Notes: generated by a model not told the origin, from the letters alone. Counted from the first letter of the stretch, positions 49,901-61,431 are shown. The stretch: 64,000 nucleotides of DNA from Selaginella tamariscina (GCA_003024785.1 PUQB01000182.1:370399-434398); one strand, 5' to 3'. Made by a program: numbers and translations.

Positions 49901-50027
49901 CATACGTACACACAAGATCCTTGGAAATATTGTGACATGATGCATTATTATCTCGAACTTCCACAGTTCCAGTGCCAACTATCTCGTTGTTCCGAAGAAG
50001 ACATACTTTATCTCCAGTATTAAACAT
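46915..50027 (-). CDS. DDE-like transposase of the 15-kb element (DUF7869-type), frameshifted as written
   Basis: A probable start at ATG 50027 (MFNTGDKVCLLRNNEIVG) leads into an N-terminal region typical of plant transposon proteins. An HTH-like segment (YGIPKTTFYRRRDEW, near 49100) follows. The core has KCDTCTSLKAAEACA (near 48740), LIHDKMDHSKTSIP (near 48570), LLLQMDNCAGENKN (near 48115) and, after a 52-bp intron (48041-48092), FLMVGHTHEDIDAFFSKVS (near 47930). From memory the Q-x-DN...ENKN...GHTHEDID pattern is that of proteins annotated DUF7869, probably an RNase H-fold transposase with Asp residues in the first two motifs. The C-terminal part ends at 46915. Frame breaks lie near 49310, 49090 and 47540-47785. 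It is the only transposase candidate in this element. Confidence 0.7.
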
Positions 50028-50180
50028 ATTGTCCTGCACATAAATAATTGTATTATTTATGATATCTGTTTATGCAATATTTCTAAGAAATCTGAATTAT
50101 GGTTACTTAATAATATGCATATGCAATAATACATAATTATGTTTAGAGATAATATCTCATGTTTGATTAATACAACTGAT

Positions 50181-51145
50181 GGGCGGGATTAATCCCGCCC
50201 ACGAATCCCTCCGACGAGGAACGGTCGGCGGGATTAATCCCGCCGCCGACTCAACCCCTTCGGAGAGAGTCGGCGGGATTAATCCCGCGTTGAACTCCCT
50301 TCGACAAGGAAGAGCCGGCGGGATTAATCCCGCCGCCTCTTCCTCCTCGGGGGGAGTCCGGCGGGATTAATCCCGCCGACTCTCTCCGACGAGGAAGGGA
50401 GTCCGGCGGGATTAATCCCGCCGCCGACTCAACCCCTTCGGAGAGAGTCGGCGGATTAATCCCGCCTTGGACTCCCTCCGACAAGGAAGAGCCGGCGGGA
50501 TTATCCCGCCAACTCTCTCCGACGAGGAAGGGAGTCCGGCGAGATTAATCCCGCCGACTCATCCTCGCCGGAGGGAGTCGGCGGGATTAATCCCGCCGGA
50601 CTCCCTTCCTCGTCGGAGGAAGAGTCGGCGGGATTAATCCCGCCGGACTCCCTTCCTCGTCGGAGGAAGAGTCGGCGGGATTAATCCCGCCGGACTCCCT
50701 TCCTCGTCGGAGGAAGAGGCGGCGGGATTAATCCTGCCGGCTCTTCCTTGTTGGAGAGAGTCCAAGGCGGGATAATCCCGCCCACAATTCTTACGACGGG
50801 GAATGGGTGGCGGGATTAAACCCGCACATAACTCTCTCCAAAACTATGATTTCAAAGAGATCTCGGGATAAATCCTGTCTCCAAATCTTTAAAACAGGGA
50901 ACTGGTGGCGAGATTAATCCCGCCACCCCTTCCCTGCCTCCTAAAATGGTTGGCGGGATTAATCCCGCCGACAACTCTTTTTTAATAAATTCTGGTAACT
51001 CTTCATCAGTTGAGAAGGTTATCGACGGGATTAATCCCGCCACTCTTTTTCAGTGGCGGAGAAGCATTGCCCGGGAGATGGTGCGGAGATTAATCCCGCC
51101 ACTTCTTCAAAGAGGCGAAAAAGAATGGCCGGATTAATCCCGCCG
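50181..51145. repeat. Palindrome array 1: GGCGGGATTAATCCCGCC about every 45 bp
   Basis: About 20 copies of an 18-bp perfect palindrome. Exact ones lie at 50182, 50227, 50272 (last base varies), 50317, 50360, 50405, 50580, 50627, 50674 and 50952; the others carry one to three changes. Spacing is 42-47 bp through most of the array. Spacers share GACTCCCTTCCTCGTCGGAG-like phrases in both orientations, so the spacers are themselves partly palindromic. The array starts about 150 bp upstream of the transposase start codon. Each palindrome holds two CpG sites. Confidence 0.95.
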
Positions 51146-52730
51146 CCCCGGTTAACCTAGAATATTAAGTTAAAGGATATTTAAACGTGATAAATCCCTA
51201 ACGGAATATATTATAATCCTAATGCATTTCTAAACCCCTAAATTGTAATTTTAAGAGAGAATGTAAGAGAGTGAATCTTAATAAGTATTTTTAAATTTGT
51301 TTATAATACTTACTTGTAAACAGCACTGAAGGCGCCGTGCTTTCCTATAAAGAATAGCACCCAATTTAATCTCGCTCCTGAGATGATCACTATGAAGAAA
51401 AAAGAAGATCTAAAGAGTGAAAAATACAGAAATGAAGAAACCCTTGCCAGAGAAAGAATCTGAATTTGAGTGGAAATTAATGCATTTTCAAATTTACATG
51501 TCAGACCGACAATACATATGTCAGAAATTCAAATTTTTAAAAAGAACAGAAAATAAAATTTAAAATGAGTTGACACAAATATCCGACACTCTGACATATA
51601 TACTCTCCAGTTCCAATGAGTATTTTAAAATTGCATTTAATGTTATTCAAGTGATTCAAGCTGTTTAATATTACGAAATTTTAGACTATATTCTACATTC
51701 TTAGTATTCAAGTATATTTATATTATATATATATATATAAATATACTTATACAATAAATAAATTGATATATTATTATGTATCATTTAAAATATATTCATA
51801 GTCTGTTTATTATTATTATTTTCTTAATTACTCGAGTATTTAGTTTTCATTTCCTAGTATCAATGGGATATTCTTTAATATTTTTAATATTTGAAGAATA
51901 TTCTAATATTAAACCTGATTATCATAATTAAATTAGTCTTGTTCTTAATTATTGCAGTAATTATTCTACATTTGTATATATTAATGGGATTTTCTCAATT
52001 AATTTGTTATTATTTCAAGAATATTCATGTGTTAAACCTTATTATCAATATTAAATTAATACACACTATGAACATATTTTAAATTATACATAATAATACA
52101 TTTTATCTAATATATAGTCATATATAGTTTTAATAATATATATATTAATATCATTTCCTTAATTACTTGAGTAATTAATCTTCTTTATATTAATGGGATA
52201 TTCTTTATTATTTTCTTATTATTCCAAGAATATTCCAATATTAAACATGATTATGATAATTAATTTAGTTAATTATTTGAGTACTTAATTTACATTTGTA
52301 TATATTAATGGGATTTTCTCAATTAATTTCTTATTATTTCAAGAATATTTCAATGTTAAACCTTTTTATCAATATTAAATTAATATATATTATTAAAACT
52401 ATATATGGCTATATATTAGATAAAATCATATATTATTATGTATAATTTAAAATATGTTCCTAGTGTGTTTATTAATTTTATTTTCTTAATTATTCGATGT
52501 TTGTTTTGCACACATATATAAACACAATCATAAATTTACACACGCATTACAAGAACTTACAAAAACACATATGCACACACATGCACAACCCTAAACCAAA
52601 CTGAAGAAATAGGTTGCTTCTTTATTGAAAACATCATGTTCAACGCATGTATGATATATGTACTCAATCTGTGTGACTGTATGTAACACATTGAATTTAC
52701 ATGTGTAATATTTATATTAAGCTTGTTGGG
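51146..52730. other. AT-rich middle segment of the 15-kb element
   Basis: No gene. The part near 51300-51480 may hold a 5' leader exon of the transposase. From 51870 to 52390 a loosely repeated phrase (ATTAATGGGATATTCT..., TTATTTCAAGAATATT) occurs about four times. Confidence 0.5.
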
Positions 52731-52734
52731 AGCA

Positions 52735-52763
52735 AACCCTAAACCCTAAACCCTAAACCCTAA
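52735..52763. repeat. Interstitial telomere-like tract (CCCTAAA)4
   Basis: AACCCTAAACCCTAAACCCT then AAACCCTAA. This is the common land-plant telomere repeat. A single CCCTAAACCC also occurs near 53202-53211. Confidence 0.9.
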
Positions 52764-53847
52764 TATGTAACACAATGAATTTACTCATGTAATATGTATG
52801 TATGTCTGTGTGTATACACGTGTGCATGTATATATGTGTACTCTGTATATATAATGTGTACTTTCTGTCTTCTCTCATACATACACACCATGCATGATCC
52901 ATGTTAATATGTACTGTCTCTCTTCTCTCAAACATACACACCATGCATGATCTATAATATGTACTCGGTCTCTCTAATATTATGTACTAATATGTATGTA
53001 TGTCTGTGTGTATAATACACACCATGCATGATCCATAAATGTACTGTCTCTCTTCTCTCATATACTATGTATGTATATCTGTGTATAATATGTGTAAGTA
53101 TATATGTGTACTAATATATGCAATGTGTACAAAAATAATTTTTCAACACTCTCTCTTCTCTCATACATACACACCATGCATGATCCATCCTAAATCCAAA
53201 ACCCTAAACCCATGTAATATGTGTGTATGTCTGTGTGTATACACGTGTGTATGTATATATGTATTAATATATGCAATGTGTATGTATATTGATACACATG
53301 AAACTTTAACACTCTCATGGACACACACATGTTAAATCCCTGCATGATTTATATTTTTGAGGTGTATGTGATACACCCACGCACACGCACGCGCTAATAA
53401 TATAATGAAAGAATATTCGTTTAGGGCGAATCTATATTTTATTCTTTTTAGGGTTTAAGTATATTCTCAGAAGGAATATTCTATTAGGGTTGATATATAT
53501 ATTTAATTCCTTTAGGGTTTAGGTATATTCTTAGGGTTTCAAGAGGCGGCGGCTGTGAAATCGGCGGCGGCGGCTGTGCACATAGGTGAGATCTGTGTGT
53601 GTGTGTGTATGTATATATGTATAGGAGTGTGCGTATAATTTTATTTATTAGTTTTATCTCTCGCACACACACGCACACTCCTGTGTATGTATATGTGTGT
53701 GTGTGTGTTTGTTTATCTGTATGATTTTGTTTCGCTCACACACGCATACACACGATATACATATACACATATATATATATATACCTATATACATATACAT
53801 ACATATATGTGTACCAGTATCTGTAAATTTTTTTTTATTGATCTTGC

Positions 53848-53910
<63 letters not shown>

Positions 53911-53978
53911 TATGTGTACCAGTATCTGTAAAAATTTTTTTATTGATCTATCTCTCCCACACACACGCGCACTGCTTT

Positions 53979-54036
<58 letters not shown>

Positions 54037-54724
54037 ATCAATGCATATTAACAAATAGTATACAACAGTTATATATATGCTTATATATTCATATGGTATA
54101 TATCTATATACACACACATATATATGTGTGTGTTTTCTGTATAATTTTATTTATTTATTAGTTTTATCTCTCGCACACACACGCACACTCCTGTGTATGT
54201 ATATGTGTGTGTGTGTGTGTTTGTTTATCTGTATGATTTTATTTGTTTCGCTCACACACGCATACACACAATATACATATACACATATATATATACCTAT
54301 ATACATATATACATACATACATACACTAGTTTATATATATGCTTATATATTCACAGACTCTCTCTCTTTCTCTATAGATTATATATCTATATACACACAT
54401 ATATATGTGTGTGTTTATCTGTATAATTTTATTTATTTATTAGTTTTATCTTTCGCACACACACGCACACTCCTGTGTATATATATATGTGTGTGTGTGT
54501 GTTTGTTTATCTGTATGATTTTATTTGTTTCGCTCACACGCATACACACGATATACATATACACACATATATATACCTATGTACACACATATATTAGGTG
54601 TACCAGTACTGTATATTATTTATTTATCTATCTCTTGCACACACACGTACACTCCTATACATACATACATACATACATATATATATATATACACACACAT
54701 ATATATATGTGTGTGTTTTTATCT
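52764..54724. repeat. TG/CA and TA microsatellite block with ~300-bp modules
   Basis: Alternating purine-pyrimidine runs, (CA)n up to about 38 bases at 53851-53890, (TA)n and (GTAT)n. A longer module (GTTTGTTTATCTGTATGATT, then CGCTCACACACGCATACAC) recurs at about 53705, 54220 and 54507. An earlier module built on ACACCATGCATGATCCAT recurs at 52885, 52938, 53026 and 53170. No coding sequence. Confidence 0.8.
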
Positions 54725-54736
54725 CGCTAAGCCCGA

Positions 54737-56290
54737 GCGGCGGGATTAATCCCGCCGCTATAGTTTATAGCCTCGGCGGGATTAATCCCGCCGCTATATG
54801 GTTGGGGCCATGGCGGCGATTAATCCCACCGCCGAGGCCCTTCAGGCATGGGTGAGCGGCGGGATTAATCCCGCCGCCAAGGCCCTTCACGCAGGCCATG
54901 GGCGGTGGGATTAATCCCGCCGCTCTACGACAAACCGAAGAGCGGGGGATTAATCCCGCCGCCCATGGCCTGCGTGAGGGGCCTCGGCGGCGGGATTAAT
55001 CCCGCCGCTCATCCATGCCCTGCGCAGAATGCGGCGGGATTTATCTCGCCGGCAATGGCTTGTGTGAAGGTTCTAATGGGCGGATTAATCCCGCCGGATT
55101 CCACGCAGGGCATTTACAGGGATGGGCGGCGGATTAATCCCGCCGCCGAGGCCCCTCACGCAGGCCATGGACGGCGGGATTAATCCCGCCGCTCTTTGGT
55201 TTGTCGTAGAGCGGCAGGATTAATCCGGCCCCACGCTCATGCCCTTCGCGGAGGGCGGCGGGATTAATCCCGCCGTTCATGTCCTGCGTGAATTCCCTGG
55301 GCGGCGGGATTAATCCCGCCCCACCCATCCCTGTCCAAAAATGCCGCAGCCAATATATATGTGTGAGCGCATGATTTACGAGAGGGCGGCGGGATTAGCC
55401 TCCGAACCTTCATTACCCGGTGGCGAGATTAATCTCCGAACCTTCATTACCCCATTGGTATGTTGAATCAATCCCGACTAACTCTGTCTGAGACGGAGAA
55501 GGTTTACAAAATACCAATGGAGGGAACCGAGAAGGGTGGTGGAATTAATTTCACCATCCCTTACATGGTGGGCGGGATTAATCCCGCCGCGTACGCATGC
55601 CCTGCGCGGAATCGGGCGGGATTTATCCCGCCGCCATTGGCCTGCCTGAAGGGCCTAGGCGGCGGGATTAATCCCGCAAGATTTCGCACAGGGCATTGGC
55701 GTTCGGCGGGATTAATCCGCCGGACGCCAATTCCCTGCTCGGAATCGGGCGGGATTAATCCCGCCGCCATTGGCCTGTCTGAAGTGCCTAGGCGGCGGGA
55801 TTAATCCGCCCGATTCCGCGAAGGAATTGGCGTCCGGCGGGATTAATCCCGCCGCATAGGGACCGAGTGAATCCGCCGCATAGGACCGAGGTAAATTATA
55901 TTCCTGGGCGGCGGGATTAATCCCGCCGAGTCTTCAATGCCTGTTGGAGGAATGAATCCCGCCACCCTTCCTTTGTTTTCTCCATTGGTGAGTCACCAAT
56001 CCCAAACGTTTCTGTCTGAGACGTAGAAGGTTTTCAACATACCAATGGAGAGAATTGGGAAGGGTGGGGAAATTCATTTAACCATCACTTACATGGTGGG
56101 CGAGATTAATCCCGCCTCCTTTCTGGAGTCACTGAAGGGGTGTGAGAAATAAATCCTGCCCAGTTCTCTCTGAGACCGAGAAGGGTGGCAAGATTAATTC
56201 CGCACTCCCGTTCAAGGCCTCCAGAAAGGTGGCGAGATTAATCCCGCCCACTCTTTCAGGAGGCATTGAAGGGTGGCGAGATTAATTCCA
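54737..56290. repeat. Palindrome array 2: GGCGGGATTAATCCCGCC repeats
   Basis: About 25-30 copies of the same palindrome as array 1. Near-perfect ones lie at 54739, 54775, 54858, 54989, 55173, 55257, 55303, 55571, 55748, 55836 and 55910. Spacing is 36-90 bp. Copies get more degenerate toward 56290 (GGCGAGATTAATCCCGCC at 56098). Spacers again repeat in both orientations (GCCCTTCACGCAGGCCATGG and its inverse). The array ends about 330 bp before the ParB-like gene's first exon. Confidence 0.95.
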
Positions 56291-56394
56291 TGTGAATATA
56301 TATGTGTATTAGTATATATAAGTTGCATATCTCATTTTATTTACTTTTATCATCTTATCATAATATTTCGAGTAAAAGCTAGGAATCTATGTAA

Positions 56395-56481
56395 AACTGT
56401 CCAGAGCTCACATTTGTGGTGGTTCTAAAACGAAATGTTATCTTTCTTTTGCACTAACACAAATGTGAGCTTCGGACAGTT
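56395..56481. ncRNA. Hairpin with 24-bp stem (candidate small-RNA precursor or tiny foldback)
   Basis: The left arm (56395-56418, AACTGTCCAGAGCTCACATT then TGTG) and right arm (56458-56481) are inverse complements except for two adjacent bases. The loop is about 39 nt. Size and near-perfect stem fit a plant-type small-RNA precursor, but no expression evidence exists. A miniature inverted-repeat insertion is the alternative. Confidence 0.45.
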
Positions 56482-56623
56482 AATTACGTCTACTTCTCTC
56501 TGTGTATTATTTTTGTATATTCGGGTTTATACAAGTGTGTGTGCGTTTTTATATAATTTATATTTATAGTGTATTATTTTGCAGAAGGACGATTTGATCA
56601 AACAAGGAGATCGAGTCATTAGT

Positions 56624-59600
56624 ATGGAGTCGTCGTCAAATTCTGGGTAAGAATTAAAATAAAATCTGTTATACTCGGATACTTGAACTAATCATTTTTG
56701 TATTCAGATGTGGAATTGAGTGACATTAAAGACAAGAGCAGGAGAAGAGATGGGCAGGGGGATTCTGGAATCAACTTGGCCATATTTTAAGATAAATGGG
56801 AAGCGCATTGGAGCAACCATGGTTGCTGTCAAATTAACCTCTGTCACATCTCATGGACAAGCAAAACAATGGAAAGTAGATTCGCTAGTCAAGCACCCGA
56901 AAGCAGGCTGCGAACCCAGATTGGACGATGCTCGACAGATATGCCTTGTTCCATCCAATGTCACGTTCTCGGATCCAGAGGTCGTCAGTTACAACATTAA
57001 TCTCGGGTGGTTTTGTCGACTTGTGGATAATGACGTTCACGTGTTCACTAATGATGTTGACCTTGGAGTTCTTCTTCAACTCAACGAAAGCCCATCTATG
57101 GAGGGGATCCATCTGGATGTCTACTTCGAAGATCTTCAGACTCATCGAGTAGGTGTATTGTCAGGAGATATTGCTTCACAATACAGAAAATCAGCAAGTG
57201 GAGCAATCTTCCCTCTTCACATTGAAGAAGAACACAGCGACATCATAAGGGAGATTGAGAAGGTGGCTCGGTCTCAGGTTCTCTACAGATCACGTTCAAT
57301 TTGCTTAGGAAGCTTCGGGAGCTGGAGGTGTGCCGAGAACACTAGAACAGCTGCAGTCGGGGATCACACATGTTGATTCGGATCGCAAAAGAAAATCATC
57401 AATCGTTTTGTCAGCTGCACCTGTGGCATCTCATGCTGCAATAAGTCACAAGGAAATGATGTTGGATGATAAGATTTATCCTTGTAGGGTTAAATATTGC
57501 AGCGTCAACCCAAACTTCAATTACAGGCCACTCAACCAGGAACGTGTAGCTGAGCTCATGGAGAAGATGAAGGACGACAATTCTTATACCGTTCCACATA
57601 ATGCTGTTTTGTGTCCATACTATGAAAGAAGGAAGGGTGCTGACAAAGTCTGGATCACAACACCAGAACAACTCATGAAGATTCAGACGGAGAATAAAAG
57701 ATCTATCAAGTACTACATCATTAGTGGCCAGCACACAATAACGGCAGCCCAACGACTTCTCGATGAACACAACAAAGGAACGATGGCAACAAAACTTTCC
57801 GAGCATACCCGTGAGAAGCTGACAAAAAGATCGGCGTTTTTAGCTAAGCCGAATCTCACAATCGAGCAGTACCATAAGTTATCGGCGGAATGGGACGCTG
57901 CCGACACCAACCACTACAACAGCAAAATATGGGAGAAGTTTAAACACACGCGAGCCGTGTGGGAATCTCTTCAGCGACCACAAAGAGCTACCGCAGGGAA
58001 TACACAATCTGCGGAATACCGGGTAAGCAAATTGTTTGGGCGGGATTTATCTCGCCGGTATATTAATCTGTCTTTTTCCTCAGAGAGTTGAAGAAATTGC
58101 AGCAGTTGATTTTGCCCAGGTGGGCGGGAAGGAAACATCATTTCTGATGATGTTGATTTCTTGCCCCGAAGATAGGATCTTTGCCAAATGGTTGGGGATT
58201 ATGGAATCCTTTTCAAAAGGAACACTGAAGAAGAAGCAGACAAGTGAAGGGGCCCTCAGAAAAGTCTGCAAAGAAACCCAGTAAGACGCCGAAGGCTAAG
58301 TCTGTTCAATCTACAAAGGATGTAGACAACGATTTCAAGCTCACATGGTTGAAGCCTTTAAATGGAACAACGATGGAGGAGATGGAAGTCTTGGCTGATT
58401 TGGTGATCGATGGCAAACTACAAATTAATAACAGCAGCCCAACCTCTCCTTTTCATCTCAAGGCAATGGAGTTGAAGACGGTCAGGCATTTCAAGGAGTG
58501 GTTGGGAATACACTGCCACAAACTGGGTTGGACCTCGACTTCAACATATGAAGAGGTCAGCAAATATTTGCATGTGACGAACGATGATATGCTTGTCGAA
58601 TGGGTGAACCAATCGGAAGATCTAGGCAAGAATCTATTGCACGCCAACGCCAAAAAGGAGAACATTGGGATGACGCCTTCTCTTATGGCAGTCCTTCAGC
58701 AGCGGAGAACCGAATTGAACCTTATAAAGGAGGATGCTACGAATCACGACAAGCCCTACAGATGTTTGTTGTTAGATTCGGAGACTTTATGGGGTAACAT
58801 CACTGCTTGTAGGAAACCGTTTCAATTGTTCGTGATGGATCGGCGGGTGTCAAAAAATCTTTCGACAGATAGGGCACTAGAGGATCTGGTGGAGAAACTT
58901 AGCCGTGCAAGCATATACATAGAAGGTATTTATTATTGAATTCATGCTTGCGCTCTTCACTGATACCTACTTTTTCAGGTATTTATTTCTTGATTCTTGC
59001 TCATGTCACCGATACTTTTGCCTTCGCCTTCGCCAAGAAGAATAGACATCGTTGGACAGGATTTTATATGAACGATGCTAATCCCAAGTGCATTGATACT
59101 GTTGTTCACTTGGTTGTTAGGAATGCGCCAAACAATTTCAAGCTTCCAAATGACTGGCCAGGCATCTGTTTGCACTCCAACGGCCCTGAACCTCCATCCG
59201 ATACACCGATAGGTATGAGTGACGTATTCGGCAATGTACGTTATCCAAACATTACAAGTCAAGCGGCACGGAGCATCGTCAACTTGATCAGGGGTCCTCA
59301 CAGTGATGCGTGGGTTTTTGACTACTGCACTAGGGGGTCCGTCTTGAAGGAGTGTTACCTTCGGCATACATGTGTGTTTGCCGTTGAGAAGGATAAGACC
59401 ATGGTTGAGGACCTGAACAAGTGGATAGATTGGGTCTCAACTGAGTACCCCAACGATCCATAAAGGCGTATTTGAGAAAGTTCCCTCCAGATAAGTGCGA
59501 TAGCTCTGAAGGTGAATCTGGTTCAATCTCGGAGTCTGAGAACGAACATCAATCAGATATTAGACCGGAAGTTATCTCGAGGAGTACAGAACATTCGCAC

Positions 59601-59723
59601 ACTCCAGGACCCATGGAAACATCAATAGAAGATGCAGAAGATCTTGAACCATCTCACAAGCGGCTTAGACCTTCTTCGCCTCATTCAGAAGGTAATAGCG
59701 AAGAAGAATTGATAATGAATTGA
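56624..59723 (+). CDS. ParB-like domain plus degenerate DNA methyltransferase-like domain, in the 15-kb element
   Basis: Probable start at ATG 56624, with introns at 56647-56707, 58023-58083 and 58926-58978. An N-terminal region of unknown fold (IYFEDL-like strands, 56720-57300) is followed by a ParB-like domain: DDKIYPCRVKYCSVNPNF (near 57467) and YYIISGQHTITAAQRLL (near 57712), matching the ParB GHRR box position. A linker (58290-58720) leads to a permuted methyltransferase-like end: YRCLLLDSETLWG (near 58760, motif IV position, no DPPY), IYFLILAHVTDTFAF, and WVFDYCTRGSVLKE with CVFAVEKD (near 59310-59395, motif I position, Gly-poor). An acidic Ser/Glu tail follows to 59723. Key catalytic residues look lost, so a binding role is more likely. 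Frameshifts lie near 56720, 57305, 58250 and 59463. Confidence 0.65.
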
Positions 59724-59995
59724 TAGAGTGATGAATAGTTGTAAATGAGTGTAACATAAGGCATTTTTGTATATTTCTTTTATATTTGTACAGAAAATAA
59801 ATTCTCAAGGATTAATGAAGCTTTTAGTTCAAACATGGGTCACACATTAACAAGGTAAATAATATACCTTGATAATTTTAAGGTCAGCTAATTATCATTT
59901 TGCAGATGTAATGAAATAATTGAGAACATGGATTTTCAGCATTGCCATGAGGTAAGAGAGGGGTTTGGCGACAATTTCTTGTGCCACATGTCAGA

Positions 59996-61169
59996 ATGAC
60001 AGAGTTCATGCAGGAAATGGATAATAATGCAGCTCAAAACATCGTTACCATGGGGGCCACTTCAGTTTTTGCATCATCATTTTTATTGGCTTCAGTTCCG
60101 AAATCAATTTCTTCAGCGCATGCAATATCTGAATCTTGTAAGGATGATGTACAATTAAATGATGAAGGGATAGGCAACGAAATAGTGGCAACGGATAAAT
60201 GTGAAAGGGAGCAAACAAGTGATTTGCAAAGTATTCAAGAGGCAACGCTATCTCATGTTACTCATGGCCATATTGTGTTGTTGGATGTCAATGGTGTTCT
60301 GCTTCATCGACAAAGGCCCGAGGATAGAAAAACAGAAATCAAACAAGGAGATTTCATTCCTTGTCATGGTAAATTTCGATATGATATTATTTTTCGTCCA
60401 GGGTTGGATCGTCTCTTTCAAAAGCTTAAGGAGATGGGTGCGCTTGTGGGGATTTGGTCATGCATGCAGATTCATAACTTAACACCGCTGTTGAGTTTAC
60501 TTAAGAAACATTGTAGTGTTGCAGAAGAGGTGATTCGTAAAGATTGGATTTTTGACCAGCGAATGTGTCATAAACCTCTCGAATTTCACAATATAAGAAA
60601 GGAAAGCAAGCCATACTTCTTCAAGAATGAAAGAATAATTGGGACTCATGGGGAGATCAGTCGCTTAAGGATAACGAAGAATGCACATATCTTAGTAGTA
60701 GACGACTCTCCTCAGAAGGCTATGCTCAACCAAAACATTGCTTGTATTCATCCAATCACTTTCGATCCATATTCTGATACCGATATCATGGATGAGCTAG
60801 TGAACTACTTGGATACGTGCCTCAGAAAGAAGAATCTCGAAAATTTTTGTGAGCAGTATCCACCGTATCATACATTTCCTGAAGCTTTTCTTTCTCGTGA
60901 TATTGAATTTTATAAAAAAGGATAGCAACCGGGCGCTTTATAATATTATTCTTAAGGAACGTCAGTTTTTAGATGAGCCTTTATGCAGACCTTCTCTTAT
61001 CACATCTTATGTATTAACAAGGATGGCAACTCCCAATTGCATTCGTGAGAGTGTTAAGTGGTGGCAACAACATCAAGATATTGACCAAAATGATTTGATT
61101 AATCCGGAGAGTGATGATTTAGACAAAATGAAAAGATTTCTTTGTATGATAGAAAGAAAGTATTTATAA
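59996..61169 (+). CDS. FCP1/SCP-like HAD-family phosphatase (transposon cargo)
   Basis: Starts at ATG 59996 (MTEFMQEMDN) and ends at TAA 61167-61169 once a frame change in the A-run at about 60913-60918 is allowed for. The N-terminal ~85 residues are low complexity. The HAD core has motif I HIVLLDVNGVLLH (near 60270), a variant of the DxDGT phosphatase motif as DVNGV. Then follow FRPGLDRLFQKLKEMG (near 60395), IWSCMQIHN (near 60455) and motif III/IV ILVVDDSPQKAM (near 60690). FCP1-like enzymes dephosphorylate proteins such as the RNA polymerase II tail. The family call is good; substrate unknown. The gene lies between the ParB-like gene and the right terminal repeat, with no other host gene nearby. 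Confidence 0.75.
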
Positions 61170-61431
61170 AAAAATTAACATGTTGATAAGAAAATGATTT
61201 CATTTGTAATTATGTTTGATAGTATTTCTTCATTATTGTAAACTATTTTTAGAATAATATGAATATTCTAAGATATTTTAGGAATATTCCTTACTAAGTA
61301 AGGTTATTGAAGGATTAATTAATTAATTAATTAATATTTAAGGCTTAATTACATATTAATTAAATGATTAATTAATAATTAAAACTTAAGTATTAATTAG
61401 TAATTTATTTTATATTCCCATTTTCACGTAT

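Noticed and set aside
50179-51137. ORFs reading repeated GGINPAA/GLIPP peptides on both strands
   Set aside because: They are translations of the palindrome array. The same peptide appears on both strands because the repeat is palindromic, and frames break with each spacing change.
53039-54749. Long ORFs rich in Tyr/Ile/Thr/His
   Set aside because: They are read-through of CA, TA and GTAT microsatellites with no domain or composition expected of a protein.
50181-56290. CRISPR-like array
   Set aside because: Repeats are fully palindromic, spacers are related to each other and inverted, there are no cas genes, and the genome is eukaryotic.
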